Shown piece after piece: positions 28,358 to 37,427 of a DNA stretch of 64,000 nt (position 1 is its first letter; every line of letters begins with the position of its first letter). The stretch is from contig NZ_FCNV02000004.1 of NCBI RefSeq assembly GCF_001544615.1, forward strand, positions 62,001 through 126,000, read 5' to 3'. Under the pieces are notes generated by a model that was not told where the DNA came from, did not search any database, and saw nothing but the letters and a program-made list of their open reading frames with translations. The stretch is from Caballeronia concitans (lineage in GTDB: Bacteria > Pseudomonadota > Gammaproteobacteria > Burkholderiales > Burkholderiaceae). The translations under genes and the position numbers were made by a program.

Positions 28358-28458
28358 CTTCGTTCACAAGTGCCGCTTCCCAGTCCGGCGTGCCCTTGGT
28401 TTCGCGGGGCGTGGGCGACGGATTATCATGCGAGCGATGTGTCTTCACAGGACAACGC

Positions 28459-29691
28459 ATGGACTTCGATGCAATCGTATTGGGCGGTGGAATCGTCGGA
28501 ACGTCGGTCGCCGTGCATCTTCAGCGGTGTGGCGTCAAGGTGGCGCTCGTTGACCGCAGAGCGCCCGGGAACGAGACGTCCCTTGGCAACGCCGGAATCA
28601 TTCAGCGCGAGGGCGTGTACCCCTACGCCTTTCCTCGCGACCTTGCCAGCCTCGCGAGATATGCAGGTAACCGCGCAACCGACGTCAGGTATCACCCATC
28701 GGCCATGCCGAAATTGATGCCGTTTCTTTTCCGCTATTGGCATCACTCGCGCGCCGATCGCCACGCGGACATCGCTAAAACCTACTCCACGCTCATCGAA
28801 CACAGCGTCTCTGAGCATCGCGAGCTGATCGAGGCCGCCAACGCCCAATCGCTTCTGAGAACAAACGGCTGGCTGAACGCATTTCGAACGAACAGGGCCT
28901 TCGAACTGGCGCTAGCGGAAGCTTCGCGTTGGCGGGAAGAGTACGGCATCCCCTTCGAAGCGCTTTCGAATGACGCGCTGCACCGGGCGGAGCCATCGCT
29001 CGGTCCGTCGCTACTGGCAGCTATTCGATACACGTCCGCAGACTCCGTGAGCGACCCGTCGGCGCTCGTCGCGGCCTACGCGAAGTTATTCGAAAAGTTG
29101 GGCGGCACTGTCTGCATTGGCGATGCATCGACGTTCGGGCCGGGATGGAAAGTCAGCACGGAACTGGGTGTCATTACCGCGAAGCAAGCCGTCCTTGCGT
29201 TGGGGCCGTGGTCGGGTGACTTGACTTCGAAGCTCGGTTACAGGTTGCCGCTTGAAGTCAAACGAGGCTACCACATGCATTACGCGTCGAAGTCTGGAGC
29301 AACCTTGAATCAGCCCGTTCTCGATGCTGAAATCGGTTACGTCCTGACGCCGATGGCCCGAGGTATCCGATTAACTACTGGCGTCGAGCTGGGCTACAGA
29401 GATACGCCGAAAACGCCAGTGCAACTCGACGCGGTCGAGCCTTTTGCTCGCGAAACATTTCCGCTCGGCGAGCGCCTCGATGCTGAGCCTTGGCTCGGGC
29501 GCCGTCCTTGCACTCCCGACATGATGCCTGTGATCGGCCCGGCACCCCGCCATGCAAATCTATGGTTCGCGTTCGGTCACGCGCATCACGGGCTTACGCT
29601 GGGGCCAATTACCGGACGAATCATTGCCGACCTCATGACCGGCGAGATGCCGCTCGTGGACCCAAGCCCATTCCGGGCAGACCGATTTTGA
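28459..29691 (+). CDS. FAD-dependent D-amino-acid dehydrogenase-like oxidoreductase
   Basis: This 410-residue DAO/DadA-family flavoprotein starts with the dinucleotide fold DAIVLGGGIVGTSVAVHL and VALVDRRAPGNETS. It contains LPLEVKRGYHMHYASK and ends with PVIGPAPRHANLWFAFGHAH and GPITGRIIADLMTGE, all typical of DadA. It would oxidise D-amino acids or related amines to imino acids and pass electrons to the membrane chain. The ATG at 28459 begins exactly at the FAD fold, with a weak AGGA before it. It abuts the EAL remnant, and its codon use looks less GC-biased than the neighbours, which suggests arrival by recombination. No racemase or transporter adjoins it. Confidence 0.87.
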   Translation: MDFDAIVLGGGIVGTSVAVHLQRCGVKVALVDRRAPGNETSLGNAGIIQREGVYPYAFPRDLASLARYAGNRATDVRYHPSAMPKLMPFLFRYWHHSRADRHADIAKTYSTLIEHSVSEHRELIEAANAQSLLRTNGWLNAFRTNRAFELALAEASRWREEYGIPFEALSNDALHRAEPSLGPSLLAAIRYTSADSVSDPSALVAAYAKLFEKLGGTVCIGDASTFGPGWKVSTELGVITAKQAVLALGPWSGDLTSKLGYRLPLEVKRGYHMHYASKSGATLNQPVLDAEIGYVLTPMARGIRLTTGVELGYRDTPKTPVQLDAVEPFARETFPLGERLDAEPWLGRRPCTPDMMPVIGPAPRHANLWFAFGHAHHGLTLGPITGRIIADLMTGEMPLVDPSPFRADRF

Positions 29692-29775
29692 TCGAATGGC
29701 GACGTGACATGCGCGCTGAACGATCCGGAATGCGTTTTGCTCTGCGGGAATAGGAGCAACAATAAAGAGGCGAAT

Positions 29776-29817
29776 ATGACAGACCAGCATAAGCCCGCGG
29801 CGACTAATCGCGAGTAA
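29776..29817 (+). CDS. possible 13-residue leader peptide
   Basis: ATG at 29776 opens a 13-codon frame (MTDQHKPAATNRE) with GAGG five bases upstream and TAA at 29815-29817. It ends five bases before the GTG start of the lipoprotein gene, which itself has no clear ribosome site. The arrangement fits translational coupling; it could also be chance. Confidence 0.3.
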   Translation: MTDQHKPAATNRE

Positions 29818-29822
29818 CTATC

Positions 29823-30134
29823 GTGAGCGCAATACGCAAACACTTACTGATCGCCTTTGCGTCGGCATTCGTGCTCGCCGGTTGCGTGGTCGGCGAGATG
29901 CCGCCGCCAGGAAGGTATCTCACTGACGGCGAATGCCGCGACCTGACTGCACTAAAGACCAATGCGAACCCCACGATGGCTGAGCATCAGTCAGAGTTGG
30001 CAGCGTTGCGAAAAGCGGGATATGACCCATCCCCCTTCTGGGACGATCCCTACTATCCCGAGGACCTGCAGGCCGCACAGCGCCTCGTCGACTACTGGTT
30101 TCAGCACGAATGCACGCCGATACGAACGCAGTGA
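29823..30134 (+). CDS. small DUF4148-like lipoprotein
   Basis: This 103-residue protein has a lipoprotein signal peptide with lipobox FVLAGC, so residue C21 should be lipidated. The mature part reads HQSELAALRKAGYDPSPFWD followed by DPYYPEDLQAAQRLVDYW, resembling the short DUF4148 repeat of Burkholderiales exported proteins. GTG at 29823 is the only plausible start and lacks a good Shine-Dalgarno. The function of the family is unknown. Confidence 0.7.
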   Translation: MSAIRKHLLIAFASAFVLAGCVVGEMPPPGRYLTDGECRDLTALKTNANPTMAEHQSELAALRKAGYDPSPFWDDPYYPEDLQAAQRLVDYWFQHECTPIRTQ

Positions 30135-30255
30135 ACCGGTGACCGACCGTCACGCGCCACGGACATGGCTGCTCGATGCGAGTCGATGACGGACGCCCGG
30201 AACTAGGCCTGTTCCTTGCACTACCGGTCATTCAACCACGAACGGAGGAAAATCC

Positions 30256-30687
30256 ATGAAATCGCTGCGATGCCTCGCACTCGCTACTGTAATCGGCGCT
30301 GCAAGCATGGGCGCACAAGCTCAGGTTGCCGGGACTCAACCGCTGAGCGTCACGGTCGAGCAATCCCAAGCGTTGCTTCAGGGCTGGAGCACGAAGAAGA
30401 GCATCCTGGGAAAGGCTGTCTACAACGACAAGAACGAGAAGATCGGTTCGATCAAGGACTTGGTGATCTCGCCGGACGCAACGGTTTCGGCCGCCATCAT
30501 CTCGACGGGCGGTTTCCTGGGCGTGGCCACGCATGACGTGGCCGTGCCGATCTCTTCTCTGGACATTCGCAACGGCAACTTCTATCTGGCGGGCGCGACC
30601 AAAGAGGCGCTGAAGAATACGCCGGAATTCGAGTACAACAAGGTGAAGGCGCCGCCGAAGCCGCATAAACTCAAAGAAGCACAATAG
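30256..30687 (+). CDS. exported PRC-barrel domain protein
   Basis: This 143-residue protein has a signal peptide (LALATVIGAASMGAQAQ) and a PRC-barrel from about residue 45 to 115 (SILGKAVYNDKNEKIGSIKD, then GGFLGVATHDVAVPISSLDI). Photosynthetic reaction-centre-type barrels in exported proteins are common in Burkholderiales with unknown partners. The ATG at 30256 has GGAGG at good distance. A GC-rich hairpin follows 12 bases after the stop. The C-terminus is lysine/proline rich. Confidence 0.82.
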   Translation: MKSLRCLALATVIGAASMGAQAQVAGTQPLSVTVEQSQALLQGWSTKKSILGKAVYNDKNEKIGSIKDLVISPDATVSAAIISTGGFLGVATHDVAVPISSLDIRNGNFYLAGATKEALKNTPEFEYNKVKAPPKPHKLKEAQ

Positions 30688-30699
30688 CGCCGGAAAAGA

Positions 30700-30733
30700 C
30701 GAAGCCCCGACCGATGATCGGGCCGGGGCTTCG
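30700..30733 (+). terminator. hairpin after the PRC-barrel gene
   Basis: CGAAGCCCC at 30700-30708 pairs perfectly with GGGGCTTCG at 30725-30733 around a 16-base loop that can pair further. There is no long T run, so termination may be weak or Rho-assisted. Confidence 0.55.
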
Positions 30734-31086
30734 CGTGCCATCTCAGGACAACCACTGCTTCCCCGTAACGGCTAAGAATGCCCAATCGGAGTATCGGAGC
30801 GATGAAACACGAGCCGCTACGGCGACGACCGGTGGTCCGGAAAAAGTGTAGGTATGCCGGAATGCTCGGTGACTTTCCGTTGCGACTCGTCGTTTCGTTT
30901 CATTGCCACGGAAAGAAGTGTACGGGTCCGGCGAGGAGCGGGAAACGTCGAACAGAGGCAGAAGTAGCACGCTTTCCGCACGAAAGAATCACGCCTTGCG
31001 GCCGATGAGGCGGCCGGCAGAGGCAGCGCTTGAGTGAATCGAAGCTCGCGCCGCTCCCCGATTACATGCGATGTCCTGCGCCTGCA

Positions 31087-31242
31087 CCCGCCCTGCACGA
31101 CGATATGTCCGCGCAACGCGGCGGCATCGCCATCACCGCTGGCGAGCGCATCGACCACCGCCTGATGCTCCTCGAACGATTCGTTCATGCGGCCTTTCAC
31201 GCGCACCTGCAGACCCCGATAACGACCCAGCAGCTTGATTGA
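31087..31242 (-). pseudogene. GntR-family (FCD) regulator remnant
   Basis: The minus strand encodes LLGRYRGLQVRVKGRMNESF then EEHQAVVDALASGDGDAAAL and RGHIVVQG, the last third of an FCD ligand-binding domain, including the histidines that bind metal in the family. There is no winged-helix domain upstream and the C-terminus runs into unrelated sequence, so this is a decayed fragment. It lies antisense just before the histidine kinase promoter. Confidence 0.7.
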
Positions 31243-31366
31243 CGCAGGACGCCCATTCGTCCGACACCCGGCCTCTCCATTGCTCATTACAAGCTGCAAG
31301 AACAAAACCGGGACACAATCTGTCGAATCAGATCGGCTTTCCATTTAGCCGCGTATAGGAGTTGTA

Positions 31367-34069
31367 ATGTCGGTTCGCTCAATACTTTCGCCTTTCACAC
31401 TTGAGCCGGATTTCCGACTTCTATTCGAGGCCACGCCCGTTCCCTACCTGATTCTGACGCCGGATTTCACCATCGTCGCCGCTAACGAAGCCCGTCTTCG
31501 CGCCACCATGTCGACGCGTGCGCTGATTCTGGGAAAGAACGTATTCGAAGTGTTTCCCGATAATCCCGACGATCCCACCGCTACCGGCGTCCGAAATCTC
31601 CGCGCTTCCCTGTTGCGAGTACTCAGGAACAAGGCGCCTGATGCAATGGCGGTACAAAGATACGACATTCCCGTGCGTGATTCGGCCGAAGAAGAATTCG
31701 AAGTACGTTACTGGAGTCCGCTGAACACGCCGATACTGGATTCGTCGGGAGAGGTCGTCTACATCATTCATCAGGTCGAAGACGTCACCGAACGGGTTCT
31801 GAAGCAACAGGCCATTGAAGAAAGCGAAGCCCGCTTTCGGGAAATCGCCAATGCGATGCCTCAAATGGTGTGGTCGACTTCTCCGGAGGGCGATCACTAC
31901 TACTACAACAAGCAGTATTTCGATTTCACCGGCGTTTCCGCAGATTCGACGACTGGCGAAAGGTGGGGCAACGTACTTCATCCGGACGATCAGCAGCGTG
32001 CGGCGCAGGAATGGGGAAAATGTCTCTCCACGGGCGATCCTTACCAGATCGAATATCGTGTGCGGCATCGGTCAGGCGAGTATCGATGGGTGCTTGCGCG
32101 GGCACTGCCTATCCGCGACGAATCCGGCAACGTCTTGCGCTGGATCGGATCCAGCACGGACATCCACGAGCAAAGACTGGCTGAAGAGGCGCGTGTCAGA
32201 TCGGAATCCAAATTTCGGAAGATCGTCGAGTCCGACATCATCGGCATCTACGAATTCGATTCCCTCGGCGGAATAACGGCCGCGAATGAGAAATTCCTGC
32301 ATATGCTCGGCTACACGCGTGAGGAGCTCGAGCAGCACGGTTTGTCCTGGCGGTCACTCACTCCTGCCGAATGGGAAAAGCCGGACGCATGTGCGTTGGC
32401 GGAACTCGAATCGAAAGGAAGAACGAAGCCTTTCGAGAAAGAATATTTCAGGAAAGACGGTGCGCGCTTGCCGGTCTACGTCGGCGCGGCGACGCTTGGA
32501 AACACCGACGCGGAAGCGATTGCATACGTTCTCGATATATCGGAACTGAAGAAAGCGCAGTCCGAGGTGCGCGAAAGCGAGATCCGCTTCCGGGCATTGG
32601 CTGAAAACATTCCGCAACTGGCCTGGATGGCAGATAGCGACGGGTCGATCTTCTGGTTCAACAATCGCTGGTTCCAATATACGGGCACGACGCTGGAGGA
32701 AATGCAGGGCTGGGGCTGGCGCAAAGTGCATCACCCCGACTATGTCGAAGCCGTCACGGCCAAGTATTACGACAGCATCGTAGTCGGCAAACTGACCTGG
32801 GAAGATACTTTTCCGCTGCGCAGTGCGGATGGACAGTATCGCTGGTTCTTGTCCCGCGCAGTGCCCATCCGCGATCAGCACGGGAATGTCGTGCGATGGT
32901 TCGGTTCCAATACGGACGTAACGGATCAGCGTCAGGCAGAAGAAGCCTTGCAGCAGGAAAACCGCCGCAAGGACGAGTTCCTGGCGATGCTCGCACATGA
33001 ACTGCGCAATCCGCTCGCACCCATCAGCACTGCCGCTCAACTTCTCGTATTGGGCGAGCGCAATGAACACGACGTCAAACGATCCAGCGACATCATTTTC
33101 CGTCAGGTAAAGCATCTCACCGAACTCGTCGATGATCTGCTGGACGTCTCTCGCGTGACGCGCGGCCTGGCCACCATAGAAAAGGAAGAGGTCAGTATCA
33201 AGGAGATCATCAACAGTGCGATCGAGCAGGCCCGGCCGTTGATCGAAGCAAGACAGCACGACTTGACGATTCAACTCGCTTCGACCAACGCTGTCGTATT
33301 GGGCGATCGCACGCGCCTGATTCAGGTCGTAGCCAATCTATTGAACAACGCTGCGAAATACACGCCGAGAGGAGGCAAGATCGAGCTCGTCATGAAAATG
33401 ACCGGCTCTCTCGTGTGCATGAGCGTGATAGACAACGGAACGGGTATCGATGCAAAGCTGCTCCCGCATGTCTTCGAGCTATTCACGCAGGCCGAACGTA
33501 CTCCCGACCGCATTCAGGGCGGACTCGGCCTCGGACTCGCATTGGTCAAAAGCATCATGGAACTGCATGGTGGCACCGTGACCGCGAAGAGCGATGGTCT
33601 CGGCAAAGGAAGTGTGTTTCTCGTGACGCTGCCGATTCTTGAGACTAACAGACTAATCGCTGAGCGCCCTTTTGCTTCAGTCGAAGATCATGCAACGACG
33701 AATCCGTTGCGCATTCTTATCGTCGACGACAACGAAGATGGTGCGGAATCGCTGGCAACGCTGCTTCGACTGGGAGGCCATGACGTAGCGACGCGCAATA
33801 CCGCGCTTGCCGGACTCGAAGAAGCGAGTTCTTTTCTTCCGCAGGTTTTCATTCTGGATATCGGGCTTCCGGATATGGACGGATACGAACTCGCGCGGCG
33901 CCTGCATCTGGATGCTGAAAACGATCATGCCTTGTTTGTCGCGCTGTCCGGCTACGGGCAGGCGCACGACAAAGTGCTCGCCAAGGGAGCCGGCTTCGAT
34001 CATTACTTCGTCAAGCCGATCGACATCGGCGCGTTGCAAAAGGCGCTGGCGTCAGTGGATAGCCGCTAG
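31367..34069 (+). CDS. hybrid sensor histidine kinase/response regulator with PAS domains
   Basis: This 900-residue cytosolic protein has no membrane spans. An N-terminal PAS-like region (about 10-150) is followed by three PAS/PAC modules near 160-290, 290-410 and 410-530, the PAC parts ending IGSSTDIHEQR and FGSNTDVTDQR. The HisKA box FLAMLAHELRNPLAP carries the phosphorylated histidine near residue 544. HATPase motifs are NLLNNAAKYTPRGG, DNGTGID and GGLGLGLALV, and a C-terminal receiver ILIVDDNEDG carries its aspartate in FILDIGLPDMDG near 831. The ATG at 31367 follows AGGAG. No separate response regulator adjoins. The stop codon overlaps the stop of the convergent phosphonate gene. Confidence 0.94.
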   Translation: MSVRSILSPFTLEPDFRLLFEATPVPYLILTPDFTIVAANEARLRATMSTRALILGKNVFEVFPDNPDDPTATGVRNLRASLLRVLRNKAPDAMAVQRYDIPVRDSAEEEFEVRYWSPLNTPILDSSGEVVYIIHQVEDVTERVLKQQAIEESEARFREIANAMPQMVWSTSPEGDHYYYNKQYFDFTGVSADSTTGERWGNVLHPDDQQRAAQEWGKCLSTGDPYQIEYRVRHRSGEYRWVLARALPIRDESGNVLRWIGSSTDIHEQRLAEEARVRSESKFRKIVESDIIGIYEFDSLGGITAANEKFLHMLGYTREELEQHGLSWRSLTPAEWEKPDACALAELESKGRTKPFEKEYFRKDGARLPVYVGAATLGNTDAEAIAYVLDISELKKAQSEVRESEIRFRALAENIPQLAWMADSDGSIFWFNNRWFQYTGTTLEEMQGWGWRKVHHPDYVEAVTAKYYDSIVVGKLTWEDTFPLRSADGQYRWFLSRAVPIRDQHGNVVRWFGSNTDVTDQRQAEEALQQENRRKDEFLAMLAHELRNPLAPISTAAQLLVLGERNEHDVKRSSDIIFRQVKHLTELVDDLLDVSRVTRGLATIEKEEVSIKEIINSAIEQARPLIEARQHDLTIQLASTNAVVLGDRTRLIQVVANLLNNAAKYTPRGGKIELVMKMTGSLVCMSVIDNGTGIDAKLLPHVFELFTQAERTPDRIQGGLGLGLALVKSIMELHGGTVTAKSDGLGKGSVFLVTLPILETNRLIAERPFASVEDHATTNPLRILIVDDNEDGAESLATLLRLGGHDVATRNTALAGLEEASSFLPQVFILDIGLPDMDGYELARRLHLDAENDHALFVALSGYGQAHDKVLAKGAGFDHYFVKPIDIGALQKALASVDSR

Positions 34070-34614
34070 CCCGATACCACTCGCCTCACCACCGTCATGT
34101 AATGATCGATCGAAGGCGTCTTGCGTGTGGGCGACTTCGCGAGATCGTCCCATCGGCGAAGCGCGAGCGCATCGTGCGAATACGGTTTCGACATGAAAGC
34201 GCCCGCCTGTTTCTCATCGAACACGCCGCCTTGCAGTTTGAGGCTGCGCACGGAATCCGCCGAGAGCTTGTCGACATACTCCGCATCCATCGCGCACAGG
34301 CAGCGCTTCGCATCGACGTGAAGACGTATCGGTTCGAGCACGGCATCGCCGAATAAGGGCCGCAAAAAAGGCAGCGCGTAATACTGATGCAGATCGTCGA
34401 TGCCCCGCGTGCTCGGCGTATCGCCTTGCAGGTTCAGCAAGTGCCCGATATCGTGAAGCAACGAAGCCGCGACGAGCGCATCGCCGGCGCCGGCCTCTTC
34501 CGCGAGCGCGGCGGTCTGCAATGCGTGCTGCAACTGCGTGATCGGTTCGCCGCTATACGCCATGCCGCCGTGCCGTCCGAAGAGATGCCGGATATCGGCG
34601 AGTGAGAGTGACAT
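34066..34614 (-). CDS. PhnZ-type HD-domain oxygenase of phosphonate degradation
   Basis: This 182-residue HD-fold protein belongs to the HDIG family associated with phosphonate operons. It shows YSGEPITQLQHALQTA, with Y20 and E23 in the positions of the substrate-gating Tyr and Glu of PhnZ. It also has H30, the HD pair H54-D55 in LLHDIGH, a later histidine in RLHVDAKRC and an aspartate in RRWDDLAK. These match a mixed-valence di-iron oxygenase that cleaves hydroxylated aminoethylphosphonate to glycine and phosphate. It starts 12 bases after phnV and is the last gene of the operon. The PhnY hydroxylase that would supply its substrate is not in the window. Confidence 0.85.
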   Translation of the reverse strand: MSLSLADIRHLFGRHGGMAYSGEPITQLQHALQTAALAEEAGAGDALVAASLLHDIGHLLNLQGDTPSTRGIDDLHQYYALPFLRPLFGDAVLEPIRLHVDAKRCLCAMDAEYVDKLSADSVRSLKLQGGVFDEKQAGAFMSKPYSHDALALRRWDDLAKSPTRKTPSIDHYMTVVRRVVSG

Positions 34615-34626
34615 GCGATTCTTCAG

Positions 34627-35469
34627 CTATCGATTGATGCGCAATCGCGGCGCCTTCGCGGCAATCAGCAGCAACGCGGCCAGCGACACGGCGAGCAGAA
34701 TCAACGCGAGCGCCGACGCCGGCAAGTAATACCCGCGATTCACTTGCCCGACGACGACGATCGGCACCGTCGCGAATCCCGGCGGATACACGGTGAGCGT
34801 CGCACCGAGTTCGCCGAGCGACAACGCGAACGCGAGCGCGAGGCTCGCGCGAATGGCCGGCACGAGTTGCGGCAGCACGACGCGCACGAGCACCATCGCG
34901 GGCGGCGCGCCGAGACTTGCCGCCGCTTCGCGCAGCACGGTCAGCTCGGCGCGCAACGCCGCTGCTGCGCACCGATAACAAAACGGCAGCACGAGCGCCA
35001 GCTGCACCAGCACGACGATGGCCGCCGAGCCTGAAAGATCGAGCGGCTTCTTGTGATACGCGATCAACACCGCGAGGCCGAGCACGACGCTCGGCACACC
35101 GTTGGGCATCATCGCGATCATGTCCACCCACGCGCCGACGCCGCGCCGGTCGCGTCCTTCCAGCGCAAGCGCAAGCCAAAGCCCAAGCACGGTGCCGAGC
35201 ACGGCGACGCCGAAGCCGATCTCGAGACTCGTGGTGACGGCATCGAAGTCGCTGCTGCTCAGGCGCTCGAACCAGCGCAGGCTGACGCCATCGGGCAACA
35301 CGGTTCCCGACCAGTGCGCCGCGACGCTCGACAACGCCACGACGATCACCGGCAACACGAAGAGCCACACGCAAAGCAGCGCCGCGATGCCCGCGATCAG
35401 CCACGCGCCCATGCGTCTCACGGAGAACGGCCTCGCAGCCGATGTGCGCAGTTGCCATTCAGCGGCCAT
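34627..35469 (-). CDS. phnV: 2-aminoethylphosphonate ABC transporter permease
   Basis: This 280-residue inner-membrane permease has about six spans and the EAA-type loop EAAASLGAPPAMVLVRVVLP, which contacts the ATPase. It is the second permease of the PhnSTUV type. The ATG at 35469 has GGGAGG five bases before it; a GTG one codon earlier is possible. It overlaps the 3' end of phnU by 11 bases. The assignment as phnV rests on operon order and the adjoining PhnZ-type gene. Confidence 0.88.
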   Translation of the reverse strand: MAAEWQLRTSAARPFSVRRMGAWLIAGIAALLCVWLFVLPVIVVALSSVAAHWSGTVLPDGVSLRWFERLSSSDFDAVTTSLEIGFGVAVLGTVLGLWLALALEGRDRRGVGAWVDMIAMMPNGVPSVVLGLAVLIAYHKKPLDLSGSAAIVVLVQLALVLPFCYRCAAAALRAELTVLREAAASLGAPPAMVLVRVVLPQLVPAIRASLALAFALSLGELGATLTVYPPGFATVPIVVVGQVNRGYYLPASALALILLAVSLAALLLIAAKAPRLRINR

Positions 35470-36361
35470 CACGTCCTCCCGCGCGCACGTTCACGCGCCG
35501 ATACAACGCGTAGAGCGATAACGACATCGCGAGCATCGCAACCGCGCCTGCCGATGCCGCCGGCAAGTCGAGATCGACGGTGGCCGCGCTGTAGATCGCC
35601 GTCGGCAACGTGATGAGATGCGCGCTGCCGAGCACGAGCAGAATGCCGAACTCGTTCAACGTCAGCAGAAAGCAGAGGATGGTGCCCGCCGCGATGCCCG
35701 GCCACGCGAGCGGCAAGATGACCTTGAACGCGACCATCGACGAATCCGCGCCCAGGCTCTTCGCCGCTTCGACGAGCCGCATGTCGAGCGTTGCGAACGA
35801 TGCGAGCGTCGGACGCACCACGAACGGCGCATAGAACACGACCTCCGCGAGTATCACGCCGCCGATGCCGAAGAGAAAATCGAGCGGCGGTGCCTGAAGA
35901 CCGAAGAGCTTCTGCATGCCGATACTCACCGATCCTTGCGAGCCGTAGAGAAAGATCAGCGTGAACGCGACCAGAAACGAAGGGAACGCAACGAAGAGTT
36001 CGAGAAAGCGCGTGCCCAGCTTCGCACCGGGAAACGGCTTGAAAAACAGCATCGATGCAATCAGCACGCCGAGCAATGAAGCAAGCGTTGCGCTCGCGAA
36101 GAGAATGCCGAGCGTCGTCCCGATGACGCCGCGCGTCTCGGGATTACCGAAAAATGCGGCATACGCATGCAGTGTCAAGCCGTGTGCGCCGGTGACGCTG
36201 AGCGCGGCCAGGCGCATGAGCGGATAGATGACGAGCGGCCCGAGCACCACGACGAGAATGCACCACAACTGCCACTGCGCACGGCGCGCGCGACGCGCCT
36301 TGGCTCGCGCATGCGCATGGCTGTGGCCGGACAGTGCGTCACTCGCTGACAAGGACGACAT
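35459..36361 (-). CDS. phnU: 2-aminoethylphosphonate ABC transporter permease
   Basis: This 300-residue permease has a histidine/arginine-rich cytoplasmic N-terminus (HSHAHARAKARRARRAQ), six hydrophobic spans and the EAA loop EAAKSLGADSSMVAFKVILP. It forms the membrane channel with PhnV. Its start overlaps the end of the ATPase gene by 23 bases, and its stop lies inside phnV, so the operon is translationally coupled throughout. Confidence 0.88.
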   Translation of the reverse strand: MSSLSASDALSGHSHAHARAKARRARRAQWQLWCILVVVLGPLVIYPLMRLAALSVTGAHGLTLHAYAAFFGNPETRGVIGTTLGILFASATLASLLGVLIASMLFFKPFPGAKLGTRFLELFVAFPSFLVAFTLIFLYGSQGSVSIGMQKLFGLQAPPLDFLFGIGGVILAEVVFYAPFVVRPTLASFATLDMRLVEAAKSLGADSSMVAFKVILPLAWPGIAAGTILCFLLTLNEFGILLVLGSAHLITLPTAIYSAATVDLDLPAASAGAVAMLAMSLSLYALYRRVNVRAGGRDGR

Positions 36362-37427
36362 CTTCGACCTCGTACTTCAAAGACACGCGCGCGCCCTTCG
36401 CAGGCATGCGGCCGTGGCCGCGCTGCATCGAAACGAGCACGGGTTCGTCGGGCAGCGCATCGAGCTCGACCGAGACCGACAACGCCGATCCATACCATTC
36501 GACGGATGCAATCGTGCCGTGCAAACGCGCATCGCCGAGCGGCACGATCGAGAGGCACTCGGGACGAATGCACGCGAGCTTCCTGCGCTCACCGTGACGC
36601 GCATCGCCGAGCGCGAACAGGATCGACGGCGGCAGCAGGTTCGCCGCGCCGAGATAGCGCGCGACGAACGCGTCGTTGGGCGCGTCGTACAGTTCGCGCG
36701 GCGTGCCGAGTTGCGCGATACGGCCATCGCGCATCAACAGTGTGCGGTCCGAGAGCACGAGCGCATCGTCGCGATCATGCGTGACGCAAACGATAGTGAG
36801 ATTCGGCAGACGCTCGTGCAGCGCGTTCAATTCGCTTCGCACCGATGCACGCAGATTCGCATCGAGCGCGGAAAGCGGTTCGTCGAGCAAGAGCACATCC
36901 GGCTCGATGACGAGCGATCGCGCCAGAGCGACGCGTTGCTGCATGCCACCTGAGAGTTGCGCGGGCATGATGTGGCCCGCGTCGCCGAGTTGCACGAGCT
37001 TGAGCGCATCGGTGACGCGCCGCGTGATGTCCGCCTTCTTCAGACGCCGCGCGCGCAAGCCGAACGCGACGTTGTCGAACACGGAAAGATGCGGGAACAG
37101 CGCATAGCTTTGAAACAGCACGCCGAGATTGCGCTGAAACGGCGGCATGTGCGTGAGATCGCGCCCCGCGACGGTGAGCCGGCCCGCGAGACCATCGGCC
37201 TCGACGAAGCCTGCGATGAAGCGCAGCAACGTCGTCTTGCCGCAACCGCTGCGGCCGAGCACCGTGAGGAACTCGCCGCGCGCGATGCTGAGCGAGAGAT
37301 CGTCGAGCACCGTGCGCGTGCCGAAGCGCACACTCAAGTGCTCGATGCGCACGCCGTCGAACGCACGCTCATGCGCAAGCTCAGTTGCGTTATCGCGGCT
37401 GCGCGGAGAAAGCGCGAGTGTGTTCAC
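36339..37427 (-). CDS. phnT: 2-aminoethylphosphonate ABC transporter ATP-binding protein
   Basis: This 362-residue ATPase has Walker A LGRSGCGKTT, the Q-loop VLFQSYALFPHLSVF, signature LSGGMQQRVALARSL, Walker B VLLLDEPLSALD and the H-switch VCVTHDRDD. A C-terminal TOBE-like domain of about 100 residues follows. The GTG at 37427 is chosen because it overlaps the phnS stop as GTGA; the open frame continues upstream inside phnS without conservation. It energises import through PhnU and PhnV. Confidence 0.92.
   Translation of the reverse strand: MNTLALSPRSRDNATELAHERAFDGVRIEHLSVRFGTRTVLDDLSLSIARGEFLTVLGRSGCGKTTLLRFIAGFVEADGLAGRLTVAGRDLTHMPPFQRNLGVLFQSYALFPHLSVFDNVAFGLRARRLKKADITRRVTDALKLVQLGDAGHIMPAQLSGGMQQRVALARSLVIEPDVLLLDEPLSALDANLRASVRSELNALHERLPNLTIVCVTHDRDDALVLSDRTLLMRDGRIAQLGTPRELYDAPNDAFVARYLGAANLLPPSILFALGDARHGERRKLACIRPECLSIVPLGDARLHGTIASVEWYGSALSVSVELDALPDEPVLVSMQRGHGRMPAKGARVSLKYEVEDVVLVSE

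Noticed and set aside
30778-31008. 76-codon plus-strand frame after the PRC-barrel terminator
   Set aside because: It has no domain, is dominated by Arg, Lys and Cys, and has no convincing ribosome site.
31030-31242. 70-codon plus-strand frame
   Set aside because: It is the complement of the GntR FCD remnant, whose minus-strand reading matches the family.
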